Below, one piece after another: positions 10,515 to 21,312 of a stretch of 64,000 nucleotides of DNA (position 1 is its first letter; each line of letters starts with the position of its first letter). A model generated the notes under the pieces. It did not search any database. It was given only the letters and a program-made list of their open reading frames with translations, and was not told the origin of the DNA. This stretch comes from Eukaryota sp. TZLM1-RC. Its lineage: Eukaryota; Metamonada: BaSk clade. A program made the translations under genes and the position numbers. The stretch is from the NCBI GenBank assembly GCA_040285825.1, contig JAUPSS010000007.1, forward strand, positions 1,016,501-1,080,500, given 5' to 3'.

Positions 10515-13500
10515 ATGCGGTTGGCAGTCTTTGTTCTCCTCTTTGTTGTCAATTCTTATGCTCAAGTCTTGTTTGAACCTACTTTAGTTATAGTAAATCA
10601 AACTACCACCTTAACGATCACAGTATCTGATGCTCATGCTCTTGACACTCTGGTCAGCGTCTACTGTCAACTCAACTTGATTCTATACCCAGCCACCATC
10701 ATCAGCATGAATACTGCTTTCTGTGAACTACCTCCTCAACCTCAGCCAGGCACCTTCACCCCTTCTCTTGTCTTGGAGTACTCCTCCAATGAGTCACTAA
10801 CCCTCTCTTCGTCCACACATCTCACATACTTCTCAATAAAGCAACCCCAACCTTCTTTCTTGCCTAGAACTTTCAACAACAACATCTACATTCCCCTAGT
10901 CATTCCTCATGATCCCGAATTCACAATGGAAGAGGTAAGCTGTCGGTCTAACGCTAGAGTAACCAAGGGATATGTAGAGAACTCAGTGATGGTTTGCCCG
11001 TTGAAGCTTGAGGAAAGCGACTCACTGTTTTTTGACTTTGAAAGCGATTCCTTTGCAGTAGATTTAGATTTTGCACTGGAATCATCTTATTACTTCCCCA
11101 CGGTCCCGATTATTCTTCCGATTTATGACCTATATGACGTCATACCCCGCTCAATTAGTCAACTGGGTGGTACCATTGAAATCTTTGGATCTGCAGTATT
11201 TCATTTGTTAAGAAAAGGTGCTATTAAGGCCATCATTCAAAAAGATGACGTCATGGTCAATCTTAGTCAATTGAAGGGTCAGAATTCTTTACAATTCCAC
11301 GTTCCCCCTATGATTTTTTCTGGAAAAGCTGATTTAATTATCGAATTTTGTAGTGTTTGTGATTTTTCTTTTGTTAAAGCGTCTGTGATATCCTTATTTG
11401 TAAAGCAAATCGAAAGTCAAACGATTTCAATAAGAATTCCTCGGAATTCAACAGCTCAAATTGAACTATATTTTGCTGACGGTGTTGAATTTTTAATATA
11501 TTCAGAATCAATTATTGGTAGAATTAATTCTGATCATTTGCTTGAACCATTCTTCAATTATCATTCAGCAAATCATTTTTACAATGAGACTTTAGAAGTT
11601 GGTGTTTTGTACAATACCAGTGAATTAGTTGTTCACAAGGTCGAAATTTTAGTTATAAATCAACCCCCTATCAACAAAATCAAAGTTATAAGAGACTTTG
11701 CACCCTCAGAAACTCCATCTTTTTTGATTGATGATTTGATTGTTGACCCTGATGACGATGATTTTGACCTGATTGATGTTTATTTTGATCCGAGGCTTCT
11801 TTCTATCGACTATGATCCCTATTCAAGGCAAATTTGGGTAGGTTTTACTTCTGAAATTTTGTGCCACAAGGACGAAAATTTGAATTTCGAAATTTTCGTC
11901 ACTGATTATGTCACAAATACATCACTATTTTTTGCAATTGAACCAAAAAATGAAGTTTCCGATGTAGTTGTTACCCCCACGTTTACAATGATTAATCAAT
12001 CATTTGTGATTGGGGTCGAATCTAGCTGTCTGTCACCTTTTGTTTCTGCTTTTTGTATTTTTTCCGCAAACATTAACACTGAAAATTTCGCATCATCAGT
12101 GATTTTCCATGATGATCTCTACTATTGTCCTTTTCCTCAATATGGAAATATTTGGAATCTTTCCATCAAATTTGATAATGCCTCTTCATCTCCTTTTACC
12201 TTCATTACCCCAACAGCTAGTCAAGATGCACAGGGCATGCTAACTCTTTCCAACATAAGTGAGGTTGATTACAAAATATTTTGTGTCAATAATACAGTTC
12301 AAAGTGATCCTATTCTTATTCACCAGTCCACCAATGATTCTGTGGTTGTCCAATGTTCAAATAGCTCGTCTCCATCACCTGATCACCCACCTGCACTATG
12401 CTTTACAGCCAAGGATCCACACAAAGTTGTCATACCGTGCGTAAATGTCACCAAATTCAAGGAAAAGGAAGAACTACCAGTAAAGTTCAAAGTATTTCGG
12501 AATAAATGCAACCAATTACCACTTCATTGCAACCATTCCACCAATGTGCTTGCTAGACCCATCTATGGTAACCTTATGCACGACAGGTCTCTTTGCCATT
12601 ATCCCCTTTTTGAGCTACTTCCCCATAATGATTGTTTTCTATATTATGAACCTGGTCGGGAGTTCTGGGAATGGAATGCCACTCTCTCTAGTAGTATCGA
12701 CATCCGTAATGTTTCGGCTAATGGTACAGTGATTCATAATGAAATTTCAATTTATTTAGAAGTTTTTAATAGACCTCCCACACCTTTTTTTGGTGAAGTC
12801 AATGTTACTGCAACCAATGTCACTCTCATATCTCTTCCCATTTCTGATCCTGATGGTGATTCTGTCAGGCTCCTTTCAATGCAGTCAAGCGATGCAATGA
12901 GCATGAAAGTAGTCCCTTGCAAGGAACCCCTGATAGTTTATCATCCTGGTAATAGTTGTGGGTTCCACGCTTCTTCTCTTACCTACACAGTCATTGATAC
13001 TTATGGAAGCACGTCCCAAGGGGAGGTTTTCATTAATGTTGATGTTCCAATTGAGATTGAATCTCATCAAGAATATGTTTTCAACTCCACATTATCAATA
13101 TATGGAAATGGTTTTTCTAAATTCAATGACCTTAAATGCTTTGTTGACGGTGTTCCTGCTGCAGTCAGTATTATTAGTTGTAACCACTTGACTTGTCACT
13201 TGAAGGATGAACTAACATTTGGAACTCGTATTGCAACAATTTCAATAGATTCAAAGTTTTCAAAGTTAGTTAGTTTTAAATATTTTAAACCAGAAGGTCA
13301 ACTTGATGGTTTGTACATAAGAATACCACTAGAGCAAGACTTTTTGAAAGAAATTGATTGGATTTGTCTTTTTAATGGTAATTTCCAAACTATTGCATCA
13401 ATTGAATCATCAAATATTCGATGTCCACTTCATGATGCTCCCCTGACTAACACCTCAACTCTTTCATTAGTCAGTCAAGATTCCAATGTATCTCTACCAG

Positions 13501-14972
13501 TTCCTGTCCCTGATGAGTTTTCTTTCATATCATCAAGTCGCTTGTTGCTTCACGAGGATAATGTCGGCATTGCTCTTGATAGCGATTCCCAACTGTCGGT
13601 ACCATTCAATGATTCAGTTCCATTTGCCCTTGGTTTTTGGGTCCGTAGTGATTCTAATGATTTAAATCAAATAATTGTTTCAACATTTTATTCATCATGT
13701 GATGTTTCCTCAGCTGGTTTCACTCTCTCCCTCAACGCTCAAGGTCTAAGAACCCGAACTCTAACGCTCACAGTCATCTCCAACACCCAAGAGTGTCTTC
13801 GAATCGAAACCAAAACGAGAATTCCACTTATCCAATGGACATATGTTTCCATCTCGTTTACTGCGAGCCATAAGGATGAATTAGTCAAACTCAAAGTAAA
13901 TGGTTATCTTGAAGGAAGTCTGCTTTTGAATCGCAAACATGGCAATCTCAAAAGGTTATCCCTTGGAAGTTATCTTTTGGGAGGTGTAGATCGTAATCAA
14001 TTGGGTAGAACTGGTAATAATTTTCGTGGAATAATGGCTAATCTACAGATCCATGACAATCCTAGTTCATTGCATAATGATTTGGAAATGGCGGCGGCAA
14101 GTTCTAATGGTGTTGGTATTTTGCCCAGATGCGATGAGTGTCTGGTGAGGACAATGATTCCACAGCGAGAATTAACTTTTCTCTTCATGAATATGTCACC
14201 AATTGAACTTAATCTCATTGATCTGACTGGTGATGTTCCAGAGGGTCTTTACCTTGTTTTCACTCAACTACCGAGGGTGGAGATGGCTTCGTTGTTAATT
14301 TACACCCCAAACAAGACAGTTGAAACAGTCCAACCAGGAAAATTATTTCCCATTTTCCCTTCAATGGAATTATTTTTCAAACCCAATACCTTCCATAATC
14401 TTTCAGTTATTTCGTTCAAACTGACAGATGGAGCTAGCCTTGAGAGCCACAGCCAAACAGCACTGGTGTATGGTCGGCTAGGGTTCATTGAGTCGTTATC
14501 TACAGACACAAGACGTCTATTTTTCAAAGTTGAAGAGTATAATGTTGTAACAGTGCTTACAGATGATGATTTATCAGTAGGTTTTCCCAGCGTTTATCTG
14601 CAAAAATATTCAAGTAGTTCTCTCACGCTTTTCCAAACTTTGGATGGTAATCGTCCTTCCAGAATTGTGACATCTCTTCCTACTAGAGTGTCGGATGGTC
14701 GAGGTAGGTTCTTTGTCAAGGCTACTGAAGCTGGTAATTTTACAATTACTGTTGAGGTGAGGTACAGAAGTGGGGGTAGTGTGAGCAGAGTTTTCAACAT
14801 AGATGCATATCAGCATGATATTCTCGACGTTCGTGTTGGTTTTCAATACTCTCTTATAGTTTTAATTGTGCTAATTATAGCTGGATTGTGGTTTTCAAGA
14901 AAGTTTATCCGTGGCAAGATTGGTAATAGAGCCGTGGAATCTCCATTTCCTAGAGCTGCAATTACACCTTAG
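10515..14972 (+). CDS. Large type I surface protein with IPT/cadherin-like and LamG-like regions
   Basis: 1485 aa, one exon, ATG to TAG. Residues 1-17 are a classical signal peptide (hydrophobic core, SYAQ cleavage site). The ectodomain is rich in N-x-S/T sites and paired cysteines. Segments near residues 205-290 and 850-920 read like IPT/TIG beta-sandwiches (a P..is..GG..i.I.G pattern). Two stretches with DPDDDD and DPDGDS resemble cadherin/dystroglycan-type Ca-binding strands. Residues about 1008-1195 look like a laminin-G/pentraxin-like lectin fold (ALGFWVRS, WTYVSISF, LSLGSYLLGG). One transmembrane helix lies at about 1445-1465, followed by a short basic tail. Probably a cell-surface adhesion or receptor protein; ligand unknown. 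Domain names are pattern-based. Confidence 0.85.
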   Translation: MRLAVFVLLFVVNSYAQVLFEPTLVIVNQTTTLTITVSDAHALDTLVSVYCQLNLILYPATIISMNTAFCELPPQPQPGTFTPSLVLEYSSNESLTLSSSTHLTYFSIKQPQPSFLPRTFNNNIYIPLVIPHDPEFTMEEVSCRSNARVTKGYVENSVMVCPLKLEESDSLFFDFESDSFAVDLDFALESSYYFPTVPIILPIYDLYDVIPRSISQLGGTIEIFGSAVFHLLRKGAIKAIIQKDDVMVNLSQLKGQNSLQFHVPPMIFSGKADLIIEFCSVCDFSFVKASVISLFVKQIESQTISIRIPRNSTAQIELYFADGVEFLIYSESIIGRINSDHLLEPFFNYHSANHFYNETLEVGVLYNTSELVVHKVEILVINQPPINKIKVIRDFAPSETPSFLIDDLIVDPDDDDFDLIDVYFDPRLLSIDYDPYSRQIWVGFTSEILCHKDENLNFEIFVTDYVTNTSLFFAIEPKNEVSDVVVTPTFTMINQSFVIGVESSCLSPFVSAFCIFSANINTENFASSVIFHDDLYYCPFPQYGNIWNLSIKFDNASSSPFTFITPTASQDAQGMLTLSNISEVDYKIFCVNNTVQSDPILIHQSTNDSVVVQCSNSSSPSPDHPPALCFTAKDPHKVVIPCVNVTKFKEKEELPVKFKVFRNKCNQLPLHCNHSTNVLARPIYGNLMHDRSLCHYPLFELLPHNDCFLYYEPGREFWEWNATLSSSIDIRNVSANGTVIHNEISIYLEVFNRPPTPFFGEVNVTATNVTLISLPISDPDGDSVRLLSMQSSDAMSMKVVPCKEPLIVYHPGNSCGFHASSLTYTVIDTYGSTSQGEVFINVDVPIEIESHQEYVFNSTLSIYGNGFSKFNDLKCFVDGVPAAVSIISCNHLTCHLKDELTFGTRIATISIDSKFSKLVSFKYFKPEGQLDGLYIRIPLEQDFLKEIDWICLFNGNFQTIASIESSNIRCPLHDAPLTNTSTLSLVSQDSNVSLPVPVPDEFSFISSSRLLLHEDNVGIALDSDSQLSVPFNDSVPFALGFWVRSDSNDLNQIIVSTFYSSCDVSSAGFTLSLNAQGLRTRTLTLTVISNTQECLRIETKTRIPLIQWTYVSISFTASHKDELVKLKVNGYLEGSLLLNRKHGNLKRLSLGSYLLGGVDRNQLGRTGNNFRGIMANLQIHDNPSSLHNDLEMAAASSNGVGILPRCDECLVRTMIPQRELTFLFMNMSPIELNLIDLTGDVPEGLYLVFTQLPRVEMASLLIYTPNKTVETVQPGKLFPIFPSMELFFKPNTFHNLSVISFKLTDGASLESHSQTALVYGRLGFIESLSTDTRRLFFKVEEYNVVTVLTDDDLSVGFPSVYLQKYSSSSLTLFQTLDGNRPSRIVTSLPTRVSDGRGRFFVKATEAGNFTITVEVRYRSGGSVSRVFNIDAYQHDILDVRVGFQYSLIVLIVLIIAGLWFSRKFIRGKIGNRAVESPFPRAAITP

Positions 14973-15074
14973 TTTGATAAAAATTGATGCTTTCGTTCTT
15001 TTTAAAACTCTTGATCACTCGGTTACCGTTTGATGTACTCTTCATCAGCGAAACAGACAAAAATTGTCTTAAAC

Positions 15075-15965
15075 TAACAACATCCATATGATTTACTGAG
15101 AAGGAGGAGAAAGGACTTTATCCAAGAAAGAGTCGCTGTGTGGAAGAACATTCTAATTAATCTTTGGTTCATTTCAAAACTGTTGATAATATCTTGCTTA
15201 ATTTTAATAATTCCATAACACCAAATAAATTCCAATCTAAAGGTGGGTAATGCCAGACTGCGTAGGTATTGTTTGTCTCCTTTAAAGCATGGTAATGAGA
15301 CAGACTGTACTGATGTTTGTGAAAAGAATATTGGGCAAAGTTCTTGAACAATGCAAGTGTTCTTGTGCAAGGATGATGTTGTTTCTTTTTCAGTGTTGTT
15401 CATCTGGCGAAAATTTCATAATGTTGGTGAAAATTAATTAAGCAAAGAATTCTGGTCTGGTTGAATTAAAGGATCGGCCCAAAATCTATTGTTGTAGAGC
15501 ACAAGATCTCAATTTGGGGGTTATTCTCCCAGTGTAGCGAATTTTGAGTATGAAAAATTTAATATGATTTTCTAAATCTAATTTGAATCAAGTTCAATTT
15601 TCAGTTTTCCAAACATACCTTGTACTTAATTCAAAATTTGAGGCACATTGTCCAATCAGCAATCAAGAAATTTCAAAGCATCCTTACTATAAGTAGTTAA
15701 AGGGACAACAGAATCATTAATTACAAGGTCGTCCAGCGCAGAAGAAATAATCAGATCGCATTATGATAAAGCCAAATATTTTCATACGAATCAGCAATTC
15801 CTTAAGCAACCGATCAAATGAACCAATCAGGGATATATCATCCATATAAGCAACTATTTTGAGGTAAGATACTTTTGCTTGATGTTATCTAGGTTATGGT
15901 GAATACTTTAGCAAAACAACAGAGGGCTCAATGAATAGCCTTATTTCGCAGTAGAAAGTGGTTTT
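15075..15965 (-). mobile_element. Antisense reverse transcriptase relic
   Basis: On the minus strand at about 15821-15870 the translation reads KIVAYMDDISLIGS, the RT motif C (Y-x-D-D) with the same flanks as the RLE elements here (AYMDDVVLIG). The following residues weakly match the region after motif C. Further along, 15403-15075 is an open frame that could be the degraded C-terminal part. Several stops and frame changes; no start. The limits are approximate and the 15075-15400 portion is less certain. Confidence 0.6.
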
Positions 15966-16083
15966 AAATTAAATGAATAAAAAATTAAATCTGAGAGTTT
16001 CCATTTCAATGATAGTTTCGCAAAAGTCAGATTTGTTTGTACAGAAACAACTCATAATTATCGTTTATTTAATCCAAAAAAAC

Positions 16084-17310
16084 TTAAATCATTTTCAATG
16101 TCCATAAAATACAATTGACAAACAGTTTCATGGCATCAGATTCCACATGCCAGCTCAGTCCTGTGCGTTTGGCCTGGTTTGAGGTACTGACACAATTGAA
16201 CTCAACCATTTTACACTCGCCTATTTCATTCTTTGCGATGAGGTGAGCTCCATCTGCGTAGTTTGCAACAAGGGTTCCTTTGTAACACATGATGTTAGTG
16301 CGAGTATTGCTTGGGGCAAAACTACTGACACCAGTGAAGATGGGATCTTCTTGGCGAACCACTTGCATGTCACTGAATCCACCAATGGCATCTAGACGCC
16401 TGTTATAGCTGAAGCAAGAGTAGGAGAACTCTTCAATATTACTTGGAAATCCGTTAAACAAAAGCAAACCTGTGCCTGATTCTACGACATGGTTTAGAAT
16501 TTCACCATCGCATCCTTGATAGTTGGTGTCATAGATTACCACATCGAATTCATTCACTTCTTCGTGATCATACAACTCACAGTGCACATCCAGTTGAAGT
16601 TCCAGTCCCCCATAGTATTGATCAACTGTTGAGAGCATACGTTTCCTGAAATCCCTTGCCCACTGACGTTCACGAACCCAATAGCCTACCTTGATTTTTT
16701 GAGGACTGGATGTGCTGCCCTGAAAGAGAGAAGGTTTAGGTATAGCTTTCTGAAACTTTGTAATTTGAGAGCTCAGAGTGGAGAAGTAATGTTGAACTTG
16801 ATGACGTTCTTTGTTGAGATTGGACAGGTGGTCATCAATCTGCTGTTGGAGAGCAGCATTTTCCTTCAGGAGAGTTTCTACTCTACGTTGTGCTGTTGCC
16901 ATGCTTCTATCTTCTTCTTCATTTGATTCAGAGATTTCTAGAACAGAAGCTTTTTCAGCAATATCCACAATATGATGTGAATGGAAAGACACGGGCCTGT
17001 GTACAAGTGTACAGCATGAATGGCAAGAATGCACACGACACTGAGCACAGTAAGAGATGGGAGGAGAAATTCGACAATGATCGCAGGTAGAATGGTTTTC
17101 CGTAGTTGCGTTGATGACATCCTGAAGAGTGACATTAATGGCAAACCTAGATGAAGATACACTTTCTCTACATTGAGGGCATGTTGAAGTATGTTGAATC
17201 CACTTCTTAATGCAACGATCACGACAGAAGGAGTGACCGCAGATCAAGGTAGTGGGCTCCAGCATGACGTCACGACAGATTCCACATTCAATAGCTTCGA
17301 GATGGGCCAT
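16084..17310 (-). CDS. RING finger/B-box/coiled-coil protein with alpha/beta C-terminal domain (TRIM-like)
   Basis: 408 aa, one exon, ATG 17310 to TAA. Residues 9-47 are a C3HC4 RING (C9, C12, C24, H26, C29, C33, C44, C47), implying E3 ubiquitin-ligase activity. The C29-x3-C33 spacing is one residue longer than the usual x2. Residues about 73-115 hold a B-box-like Cys/His cluster (CDHC, CAQC, CHSC, FHSHH). A coiled coil follows (about 135-195). Residues about 205-408 form a globular domain with alternating hydrophobic strands (KVGYWV, FDVVIYD, GLLLFNG) resembling class-I glutamine-amidotransferase/ThuA-type alpha/beta folds, with no obvious nucleophile elbow. Such a C-terminus is not one of the familiar TRIM C-terminal domains (SPRY, NHL, MATH). 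Function beyond ubiquitination is unknown. Confidence 0.8.
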   Translation of the reverse strand: MAHLEAIECGICRDVMLEPTTLICGHSFCRDRCIKKWIQHTSTCPQCRESVSSSRFAINVTLQDVINATTENHSTCDHCRISPPISYCAQCRVHSCHSCCTLVHRPVSFHSHHIVDIAEKASVLEISESNEEEDRSMATAQRRVETLLKENAALQQQIDDHLSNLNKERHQVQHYFSTLSSQITKFQKAIPKPSLFQGSTSSPQKIKVGYWVRERQWARDFRKRMLSTVDQYYGGLELQLDVHCELYDHEEVNEFDVVIYDTNYQGCDGEILNHVVESGTGLLLFNGFPSNIEEFSYSCFSYNRRLDAIGGFSDMQVVRQEDPIFTGVSSFAPSNTRTNIMCYKGTLVANYADGAHLIAKNEIGECKMVEFNCVSTSNQAKRTGLSWHVESDAMKLFVNCILWTLKMI

Positions 17311-17640
17311 GTTTTCGGTAAGGAGAAAAATGACACTGAAAATTTGGCATTTTTAAATTTTGAAAGTTAGCTAAAATTTTCCATTCATAGAAATGAGTCA
17401 ATTCAATAACCAAAAATAGAAACAATGAATTGTAAGTGTAGTCTTTGTGCAAACTGATTTTGATTTTCATCACAGATTAAGCGTTGAAATTTGTTGGTAT
17501 TGTTGTTCAAAAACGAATTTTTTTAATTGTACAAGTTTGATAATTAATTGATATATACTTCTATCATTTCATCACCTCAAAAATATTTCTTCAATTTTAA
17601 CAAAAATATCTCAGAATTAATGGAAATGGATTAAGCGGAC
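17311..17640. other. Intergenic upstream of the RING gene
   Basis: AT-rich, no conserved open frame. Presumably holds the promoter of the minus-strand RING gene; no motif stands out. Confidence 0.5.
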
Positions 17641-17649
17641 ACACTTTTT

Positions 17650-18800
17650 CTATAAAATCAATTGTTGGTGGTGCCAAAATTTTATTTTTGAATTTCTTAA
17701 TCGTTTTCCTGAAAATATTCATTTGCTTAGTCAATCATTTTCAAAATATTTGTATGATCTTGATGTTGCTATTAATAAAATTGCACCAGAAATTTGGTGT
17801 CAATGTTTTATAGACTCAGTTCAAGAGATTCCTCAATGAAATCTAGTTAATTTACGGTATTGTGTGAAGAAGCTTCAACAAAAATTGACCGTAATATTTG
17901 AAGGCTTATGTTATGAAATACGTCTTGGCATGGCCAAGCAAGAAAATACCGCTTTTGCAAATTTTTTACTAGATGTTTGCGATAGTTCTGCTTATTGTTT
18001 AATTAATCAAGTACCCAGAATCTATGGTTTGTTACTCAATGACCCTTGCTTTTTATTATCTGTGCGTCTTCGATCTTTTATTTGGCCTGATAATCTGCCT
18101 CATAGATTAATTTGTAATTGTGGAAAGTCTGTCACTCCAACCCATTTATTTAATTGTAATCGATTTATTACATTTAGATCAAAAATGCATGATGCAGTTC
18201 GTGATCAGCTTTATTGTATGCTTTAGTCCCACAAGATTGAATCTTTTTCAGAACCTTTGCTTTCAAATTTGGCTGTTGAATCTGACAGAAATTCTTTTGG
18301 TGACAGCCGTGGTGATGTGCTTGTTTCCGGACTTGATGCATAAATGATCATTATTGATGTCAGATCTACTGATGTATCAAACAGCTCAAATGAAAAACTC
18401 GGACAATCATATAATTCACCTTTACGTAGAGCTGAAGGAGCGAAAATTATCAAGTACACAGAAAAATGAATAACTTGAATTCCAACTCACATACTCTACA
18501 CTTTCGTTGTCCTTTTGCTTTTTCTTCATTTGGAACCTTGAATAAAACTGCGTTATGTTTTTTCGACGATTTCTCATCTATTGTCAAAAATAGAACTGGA
18601 AGAATATTTGCCCGAACCTTTTGGCTCAACAGAATTGTATTTTCTATTTTTAAGGGAACACATAGCCTTGTTTCTAGCTCGTCGTTATCACTAGGAAAAT
18701 TTTATGAAGAAAATGCTGTAGGTAAGTTTTGAACAGTAAATGTGGAGTTTGAGGAGATTGATTTTTAGTTCTTTACAATTTTGTTTGAATAAAATATGTA
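17650..18800 (+). mobile_element. RLE-type non-LTR retrotransposon, lineage 2, 3' fragment
   Basis: A broken copy covering the region after the RT. Recognisable blocks in order: IVGGAKILFLNF, aligning to FVGGCRNAIFEF of lineage 1; the linker helix (NLVNLRYCVKKLQQKL); the zinc motif CNCG...H..NC near 18115-18155; MHDAVRDQLYC; EPLLSNL; SRGDV; a D-V core; and the C-terminal block with FGTL and WLNRIVFSIFKG (18466-18732). It has TGA, TAG and TAA interruptions. The tail ends with an acidic -EEIDF stop, shared with the copies at 32185 and 52600. Confidence 0.8.
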
Positions 18801-19037
18801 TCAAAAAATTATAAAATCAATGATTTGTTTACTTTTGCAAACAGCATTCCCAATTCGATTAAACATCCATGGCAATCTGTGGACGGAGGTAAATTGTATA
18901 CATGATTACTATAGAAAGGTATTGGATCAGTTCAGTGTAATTTGATTAATTAGGATTTCAAACTCGTTCCAACAATTGCTAATAGTGGACTACTGAATCA
19001 GTTGATTGAATAACTTCAGCAACCTCACAATACCAAA
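18801..19037. other. Short spacer upstream of tRNA-Glu
   Basis: No gene or repeat recognised between the lineage 2 relic and the tRNA gene. Confidence 0.5.
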
Positions 19038-19109
19038 TCGCATATGGTGTAGTGGCTAGCATTAGTGTCTTTCACATACTAGACCCGGGTTCGATTCCCG
19101 GTATGCGAA
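19038..19109 (+). tRNA. tRNA-Glu (anticodon UUC)
   Basis: 72 nt folding into a full cloverleaf. The 7-bp acceptor stem is TCGCATA/TATGCGA, with discriminator A at 19109. The D arm contains the A box (TGGTGTAGTGG). The anticodon stem AGTGT/ATACT closes loop CTTTCAC with anticodon TTC at 19071-19073, reading GAA and, by wobble, GAG. The T arm is CCGGG-TTCGATT-CCCGG (B box). No intron and no encoded CCA. A TTTT run at 19110-19113 is the Pol III terminator. Confidence 0.97.
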
Positions 19110-19113
19110 TTTT
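19110..19113 (+). terminator. Pol III T-run after tRNA-Glu
   Basis: Four T immediately after the discriminator base, the standard RNA polymerase III stop signal. Confidence 0.8.
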
Positions 19114-19330
19114 AGATTCAAATTTTCCTCTCCATAGGTGTCTTCTAAATCAAGACTTATCACAAGGCAGCTGTGGTAGATCAAAAGCTTAGTGTTTTAT
19201 TCATATCTTTCTACAACAAGCTGTTCAGCGTCGACTATATCCATTCAGACAGTCGGAACCAACATGCTTTAGGCACTTTGATGTTTTAGAAAAATTATTA
19301 ATCTCGCACTGTACTAGAGACTAAACCTTT

Positions 19331-20595
19331 TATATTTATTGAATTTGCACACTTGATTAAATTAAATCATAACTAATGGGACGACTATCATTAAACCAAG
19401 ATTTCCTCTACAAAATCTTGATTTGCTTGCTGTCTAGCTAAAGCTTCTCTAATTCGATTGAAAAACCGCGGTAATCTATTAATAATGGCAAATTGAATCC
19501 GTGAACGCCATAAAAAAATATCAAATCTTTTCATTGTTTTTTCTTTCACCATTTTTTGGAAGTCATCCAAAAACGTTTCTGCTTCAACTGATAATCTTCA
19601 ATTTATCGAAAATGGGAAAGCAATAAAAACCAGCTGTGTATTTCTATCGACATTTGCATCTTCAATTTCTTTATCATATTTTCTATGTTTTTCTTTTGCT
19701 TTAAAATCCAGAGCAGCCACAGGATTAAGTTTTCTTCTGTGAACCAAAGTATCGTTTGCAACATTACATGAGACAAAGTCAACAATAGCTTCAGAATTAT
19801 CAATCCAATCACAGTATACATCACCTCTATCATCAGAACCAAAATTATTCAGAGAAAGTGTTTCCTTCAGCAGGGGCTCTTTGATACACGATATCCTTGC
19901 AGTTTGTGCCATATTGAAAACAGTGTCTCTAACAGCATCATGTAATGAAGAACGATAAGTTATCAATTTAGAGCAATTTAGAGCATGGCTCAAAGTGAGT
20001 TGAGGTGAATTCGAACAAATACATTTTTCTTTTGATAATAATTGGTTAATGGGGATGTTCAAATATAATCTCATTTTTGTTACAAATGCTTCATTAGTGG
20101 CACACAATCCAAAACTTCGTGGTACAATGGTTACAAAAAGTGAAGAATCTGACGCCTTGTTTTCACAAACACCCTTTTCCAATAACAATGAGTGAAGATC
20201 TTGATTTAAAACAGCCGAGCTGCAAATATTATTATAAAGATCTTTTTCATACATTCCAGTCAATCTTTTCTGTAATGTTCGAAGAGTGTACTTCAAATTT
20301 AAAACATTTTTTTCTGGAATATTGCCATTGAATGATTGGGGAAAACATCGACCCCATTTTTCTACATCAATTCTTGAAATTTCTTCATTTAATGCAAAAA
20401 CAGTGGAACTTTGCGTTGTCATCAATAAATCTTCCCAATCTGCAAATCTTTCGGAGAACTCAAAGATTGCATTTCTGCATCCACCAACAAAAGCACACGA
20501 GGTAAGAATAGAAGCCTTCGTCCACCCTAAACCACCATAATGTGGACTAAGGTAAGCATGATCTGGAATTTGAAACATTTTACATCCCAGTATTT
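19331..20595 (-). mobile_element. RLE-type non-LTR retrotransposon, lineage 1, 5'-truncated copy
   Basis: Minus-strand copy whose C-terminal frame is open through most of the post-RT protein: QIPDHAYLSPHYGG, the linker helix, the zinc motif, LHDAVRD, DRGDVYCDW and FPFSIN (frame 20728-19598). A TAA-for-GAA-type nonsense change follows IN, and the last 90 codons are in the same frame down to the shared 3' UTR at about 19331. Homology to other copies begins at about 20595. The open frame upstream of that (to 20728) has no ATG and no match to the element. Confidence 0.85.
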
Positions 20596-20759
20596 CTAGA
20601 GACTTAAAGTTCACTCCCACAAATTCTGGTGGAAATATTGCAGAATTTTTGGTACATTTGTTGCCTGATGTACATTGCGAATTGACAAACAGTCTTTGTG
20701 TAAAAAGAATTACACGTGACAGTGACAAGTCACTTTTTGTTATGTAATGTCAAAACTTT

Positions 20760-21312
20760 GGAAAATTCAATTTTTTTCTGATACCTGGTTGTGAGTTGAA
20801 TGCAAGTTAAATTGATGCAAGTCGAAGTGAAGTTGAATTTGTGGCTTATGTTAATCCACAAAAAAGTTTCAGCTATTCTGTTGCTCCCAGCATCAATAAC
20901 TACTTCTTCGTCTTCATATACAGAATCCCTTTTGACGCATCTTAAGGATTGATGTTCTCCACCCTCTTCGAGTGAACTCTCTGAACGTAACGAAACCTTC
21001 GCAATTGCGGATTCGTACTTTCGATATTTAACAACATTTTAAATTCAATTTACTAAATTTCATTTGTCATTTTCAATCATATACAGTAGCAAATTGTAAT
21101 TGACAACATATATTGTGTTTAGTGAGCAGACTAGATTTTGCGGAATAACAAGAATTTTCAGATGTATTTCAAATATAGTTGAAAAAGAATGTCAATATTA
21201 CATGTTTGAACACGTGGCATTCACCCAATAAAATAAACAAACACCAGATAAAACTCAAAAAAAGGAATTAACATTTATAAATAAAAAAAATAAAAATATG
21301 ATACATCAAAAA
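20760..21312. other. Intergenic; nothing recognised
   Basis: AT-rich, no long frame or repeat. Contains the presumed 3' UTR of the minus-strand gene ending at 21313. Confidence 0.5.

Noticed and set aside
12259-14846. Several 60-78 codon frames inside the 1485-aa gene
   Set aside because: Alternative-frame shadows of a well-supported CDS.
20596-20728. Extension of the lineage 1 copy upstream to 20728 as a gene start
   Set aside because: No ATG (starts TTG) and no similarity to the element or to a known protein in this stretch.
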